This document shows positions 61,533 through 64,000 of a DNA stretch of 64,000 nt, piece after piece; position 1 is the first letter of the stretch, and each line of letters begins with the position of its first letter. The DNA comes from Bordetella parapertussis (GTDB lineage: Bacteria > Pseudomonadota > Gammaproteobacteria > Burkholderiales > SG8-41), in contig CAMDRT010000006.1 in assembly GCA_945906815.1 (NCBI GenBank), positions 1 through 64,000 on the forward strand, given 5' to 3'. The notes below the pieces were generated by a model. The model saw only the letters and a program-made list of their open reading frames with translations. It had not been told where the DNA came from and ran no database searches. A program made the translations under genes and the position numbers.

Positions 61533-61552
61533 GACTATCGGGTAGCAGCAAT

Positions 61553-61963
61553 ATGTTATGGGTTAAAGTACTGCACATCTTCTTCGTCATCGCCTGGTTC
61601 GCGGGCCTGTTCTATTTGCCGCGTATTCTGGTGAACCTGGCGATGGAAAGCGACGGCGCAGCGCACACGCGTTTAATCACCATGGCGCGCAAGCTCTATC
61701 GCTTCATGACCCTGCTGGCGATTTTTGCGCTGGGCTTCGGCGTGTGGTTGTGGCTGGGTTACGGTTTTGGCGGCGGCTGGTTGCAGCTTAAACTGCTGTT
61801 AGTCATTCTCCTGGCCGGTTATCATCATGCCAGCGGTCGCTTGCTGGCAAAGTTCGAGCAGGGCCGCAATACCCGCTCACACCGGTGGTACCGCTGGTTT
61901 AATGAAGTGCCAACGATCATCCTGCTGCTGGTGGTGATGCTCACTGTGGTCAAACCGTTTTGA
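61553..61963 (+). CDS. hemJ: Protoporphyrinogen IX oxidase HemJ
   Basis: A 136-residue HemJ with four membrane helices. Conserved pieces: VKVLHIFFVIAWFAGLFYLP (with His and the YLPR Arg), LQLKLLLVILLAGYHHASGR and RWFNEVPTIILLLVVMLTVV. HemJ oxidises protoporphyrinogen IX in Gram-negative bacteria lacking HemG and HemY. The stop overlaps the next ATG by one base. Confidence 0.88.
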   Translation: MLWVKVLHIFFVIAWFAGLFYLPRILVNLAMESDGAAHTRLITMARKLYRFMTLLAIFALGFGVWLWLGYGFGGGWLQLKLLLVILLAGYHHASGRLLAKFEQGRNTRSHRWYRWFNEVPTIILLLVVMLTVVKPF

Positions 61964-62346
61964 TGCTGATGCCTGCACCGTTCGCCGCTTTTGCACTGGC
62001 TGCCGCGCTGGCCACGACAACGTGGAGCGTGCGCGCCGCAGCCCACATCATCGTGCAGCAATCGCCGCTGGCGGGTTTCCAGTTCTACGACGGCAAGGCG
62101 CTGTGGGATGAAATGAAACTGGGCGATGCGCTGACGCTGGTGCGCGAACGCGACAATCCGCATGACGCCAATGCGGTGCGCATCGAATGGCAAGGCAGCC
62201 GGCTCGGTTACCTACCGCGCCGCGAAAACGCCGATGTCGCGCGGCAGATGGATCGCGGTGCAGCGGTCAAGGCGCGCATCGTCAAACTCACGCAGGCGCG
62301 CAATCCCTGGCAGCGCGTCCTGTTTGAAGTCTACGTTGATCTGTAG
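61963..62346 (+). CDS. Exported HIRAN-domain protein
   Basis: A 127-residue protein with an N-terminal hydrophobic signal (about residues 4-24, ending VRA-AA), then a single HIRAN domain: SPLAGFQFYDG, LGDALTLVRERDNPHDANAV, GSRLGYLPRRENADVARQMD. HIRAN domains bind DNA 3' ends when fused to helicases; small stand-alone versions are common in proteobacteria and uncharacterised. Export of this copy is predicted from the signal. ATG 61963 overlaps the hemJ stop (TGATG). Confidence 0.85.
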   Translation: MLMPAPFAAFALAAALATTTWSVRAAAHIIVQQSPLAGFQFYDGKALWDEMKLGDALTLVRERDNPHDANAVRIEWQGSRLGYLPRRENADVARQMDRGAAVKARIVKLTQARNPWQRVLFEVYVDL

Positions 62347-62356
62347 TGAATCGACG

Positions 62357-63547
62357 TTGAGCAAAGACACGCAATTTTTCGCGAGTTGTCCGCGCGGCCT
62401 CGAACCGGTGCTCGCCAGGGAACTCACGGCGCTTGCGGCTGCGGGCGTCAGGGCGGTCGATGGCGGGGTGCATTTTTCAGGTGCGTTTGCGCTGGGTTAT
62501 GCCGTCAATCTACACAGCCGCGTGGCCAGCCGTGTGCTGTGGCGCGTGGGTCAGGCGCGCTATCGTTCGGATCGTTCGGATCAGGATATCTACGAGGCCA
62601 CGCGTGCGCTCGACTGGCCCGCATGGTTCAGCGTGGCATGCACGTTGCGCGTGAACGTATCGGCGATCAAGGCGCCGGTGAAAAGCCTCGATTTCATCAC
62701 GCTGCGTATCAAGGATGCGATCTGCGATGTGTTTCGCGTGCGCGGCGGCCAGCGGCCGAGCATCGATACCCACGCACCGGATGTGCGCGTGCATGCCTTT
62801 CTTACCGCCGCTGATCTCACCTTGTATCTCGACCTGTCGGGCGAACCACTGTTCAAGCGCGGCTACCGGCGCGAGGCAGGTGCAGCGCCGCTGCGTGAAA
62901 ATCTCGCGGCGGGCATGCTGGCGTTGGCGGGCTGGACGCCGGATACCGTGCTGCTGGATCCGCTGTGCGGCAGCGGTACTATTTTGTGTGAAGCGGCGCT
63001 GATCGCAGCCCGCCGTGCGCCCGGCATCGGCCGTGCGTTCGCCTTCGAGAAGCTATTGAATTTTGATGCCCGCGCCTGGAATGTGCTGCGCGACCAGGCC
63101 AAGGCCGCTGAAATCAACCCCGGCACAGTAACTATTTATGGCTCCGATCTGCGGGGCGATGCGCTGCAGATGACACGCGCTAATCTCGACGAGCTGGCGT
63201 TGAGCGGCAGCGTTGCGCTCAAGCAAGCCAACGTGTTTGAAATGCCCGCGCCCGCGCTAGCGGGTATGTCCGGCGGCATAATCGTCACCAATCCGCCCTA
63301 CGGCGTGCGCATGGAAGAGCGCGACGAACTGGCGGCGTTTTATCCCAAACTGGGCGATGCGCTGAAGCAAAAATTCAGCGGTTGGACGGCGTATTTATTG
63401 TCGGCGGATATGCAACTGGCAAAAAAAATAGGCCTCGCCGCATCCAAACGCACACCGCTTTTTAACGGCGCGCTGGAATGCCGTTTGTTCGAATACAAAC
63501 TGGTGGCGGGCACGATGCGGCGGGTGAAGCCGGCACCGGCCGTTTAA
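62357..63547 (+). CDS. THUMP-domain RNA guanine-N2 methyltransferase (RlmL N-half type)
   Basis: A 396-residue RNA methyltransferase. THUMP domain in the first ~165 residues (FFASCPRGLEPVLARELTAL; FDRSDQDIYEATR-like region), then a class I SAM domain with VLLDPLCGSGTILCEAALIA, YGSDLRGDALQMTRANLDEL and the catalytic IIVTNPPYGVRMEERDEL (N-P-P-Y). It matches the stand-alone version of the RlmL N-terminal half that makes m2G2445 in 23S rRNA. Start TTG 62357 follows the HIRAN stop by 10 bp; no ATG is available. Confidence 0.9.
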   Translation: MSKDTQFFASCPRGLEPVLARELTALAAAGVRAVDGGVHFSGAFALGYAVNLHSRVASRVLWRVGQARYRSDRSDQDIYEATRALDWPAWFSVACTLRVNVSAIKAPVKSLDFITLRIKDAICDVFRVRGGQRPSIDTHAPDVRVHAFLTAADLTLYLDLSGEPLFKRGYRREAGAAPLRENLAAGMLALAGWTPDTVLLDPLCGSGTILCEAALIAARRAPGIGRAFAFEKLLNFDARAWNVLRDQAKAAEINPGTVTIYGSDLRGDALQMTRANLDELALSGSVALKQANVFEMPAPALAGMSGGIIVTNPPYGVRMEERDELAAFYPKLGDALKQKFSGWTAYLLSADMQLAKKIGLAASKRTPLFNGALECRLFEYKLVAGTMRRVKPAPAV

Positions 63548-63560
63548 GCCGGCGTCGCGA

Positions 63561-64000
63561 TCAGGTCAGCTGCAAATGATCGATGCCGGTCATGATGTCC
63601 TTGTCTTTGGCTTCCCTGCCCTGAAGCTTGATCGACAGCCGTAATTCGTTGAGCGAGTCGGCATTGCGCAGCGCATCCTCGTAACTGACCACTCCCGCTT
63701 CATACAAATCGAACAGCGCCTGGTCGAAAGTTTGCATCCCCAGTTCGCGCGATTTTTTCATGATCTCTTTGATCTCGTGCACGTCACCTTTGAAAATAAG
63801 ATCCGAGATCAGTGGCGTATTGAGCAGGATTTCAACGGCTGCCGCGCGCCCTTTGCCATCGCGCCTGGGCAGCAGGCGCTGTGAAACAATGCCGCGAATG
63901 TTGAGCGACAAATCCATCAGCAGTTGATGTTTGCGCTCTTCGGGGAAAAAGTTAATGATGCGATCCAGCGCCTGGTTGGCGCTGTTCGCATGCAAGGTCG
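63561..64000 (-). CDS. pilU: Twitching motility ATPase PilU, C-terminal part
   Basis: The 3' 146 codons of a PilT/PilU retraction ATPase; the gene runs off the right edge of the window. TLHANSANQALDRIINFFPE is the conserved His-box region, INFFPEERKHQLLMDLSLN and QRLLPRRDGKGRAAAVEILL are of the PilU rather than PilT form, and HEIKEIMKKSRELGMQTFDQ follows. PilU aids PilT in retracting type IV pili. The C-terminal tail is slightly extended and ends IDHLQLT. Confidence 0.92.
   Translation of the reverse strand, partial: TLHANSANQALDRIINFFPEERKHQLLMDLSLNIRGIVSQRLLPRRDGKGRAAAVEILLNTPLISDLIFKGDVHEIKEIMKKSRELGMQTFDQALFDLYEAGVVSYEDALRNADSLNELRLSIKLQGREAKDKDIMTGIDHLQLT

Overview
The window looks like chromosome from a free-living betaproteobacterium of the Burkholderiales/Nitrosomonadales type. 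This is inferred from gene content: DUF1178, five Bug/TctC-type binding proteins, a ubiE-(Tim44-like)-ubiJ-ubiB run, FlhF/FlhG/FliA, PilU and HemJ. No rRNA and no complete tRNA was found.

Layout. Positions 1-774 are a gene-poor, repeat-containing stretch that ends in a 61-nt displaced 3' half of tRNA-Leu(UAA) (775-835), the usual scar at the far end of an element integrated into a tRNA gene. Positions 856-27413 are a catabolic/accessory region: five orphan tripartite-tricarboxylate (Bug) solute-binding proteins, two molybdenum hydroxylases, ThDP enzymes (one split into two subunits), a TauD-type dioxygenase, a GMC oxidoreductase, an enolase-superfamily enzyme, an amidase, a deacetylase and a Gfo/Idh/MocA dehydrogenase. 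A mazEF toxin-antitoxin pair (27592-28175) separates this from the flagellar region (28526-44683): fliS, motA, motB, then fliA-flhG-flhF-flhA on the minus strand, then fliK-fliL-M-N-O-P-Q-R-flhB on the plus strand. Four poorly characterised genes, most with a predicted membrane anchor, follow flhB. The rest (49242-64000) is housekeeping: ubiquinone synthesis (ubiE, ubiJ, ubiB), transporters, a DHH phosphoesterase, VanZ, a ferredoxin, an ABC-2 exporter, hemJ, an rRNA methyltransferase and the 3' part of pilU.

Main discovery. Two apparent reading frames at 18852-19172 and 19194-20555 are one gene. They share a frame and are separated by a single UGA (19170-19172) in a U-G-T-C motif. Twenty nucleotides after that UGA comes the loop of a perfect 8-bp hairpin with a GGU loop (19185-19203), which fits the bacterial SECIS model. 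I interpret the gene as a 567-residue selenoprotein of the UGSC type, with a large C-terminal domain of unknown function. It lies in a probable operon with a Bug binding protein, a GMC oxidoreductase, an enolase-superfamily enzyme, an amidase and an acetyltransferase. No selA/B/C/D is in the window, so the host's selenium machinery must be checked elsewhere.

Other structure. Two copies (127 and 200 bp) of a MITE-like element lie exactly at the CTAG of the TAG stop codons of fliP and of the gene ending at 48930. Arrays of a GTGAACG-type unit occur at three loci, and two of these share a 31-bp core in opposite orientation. Inverted-repeat pairs occupy several other intergenic gaps.
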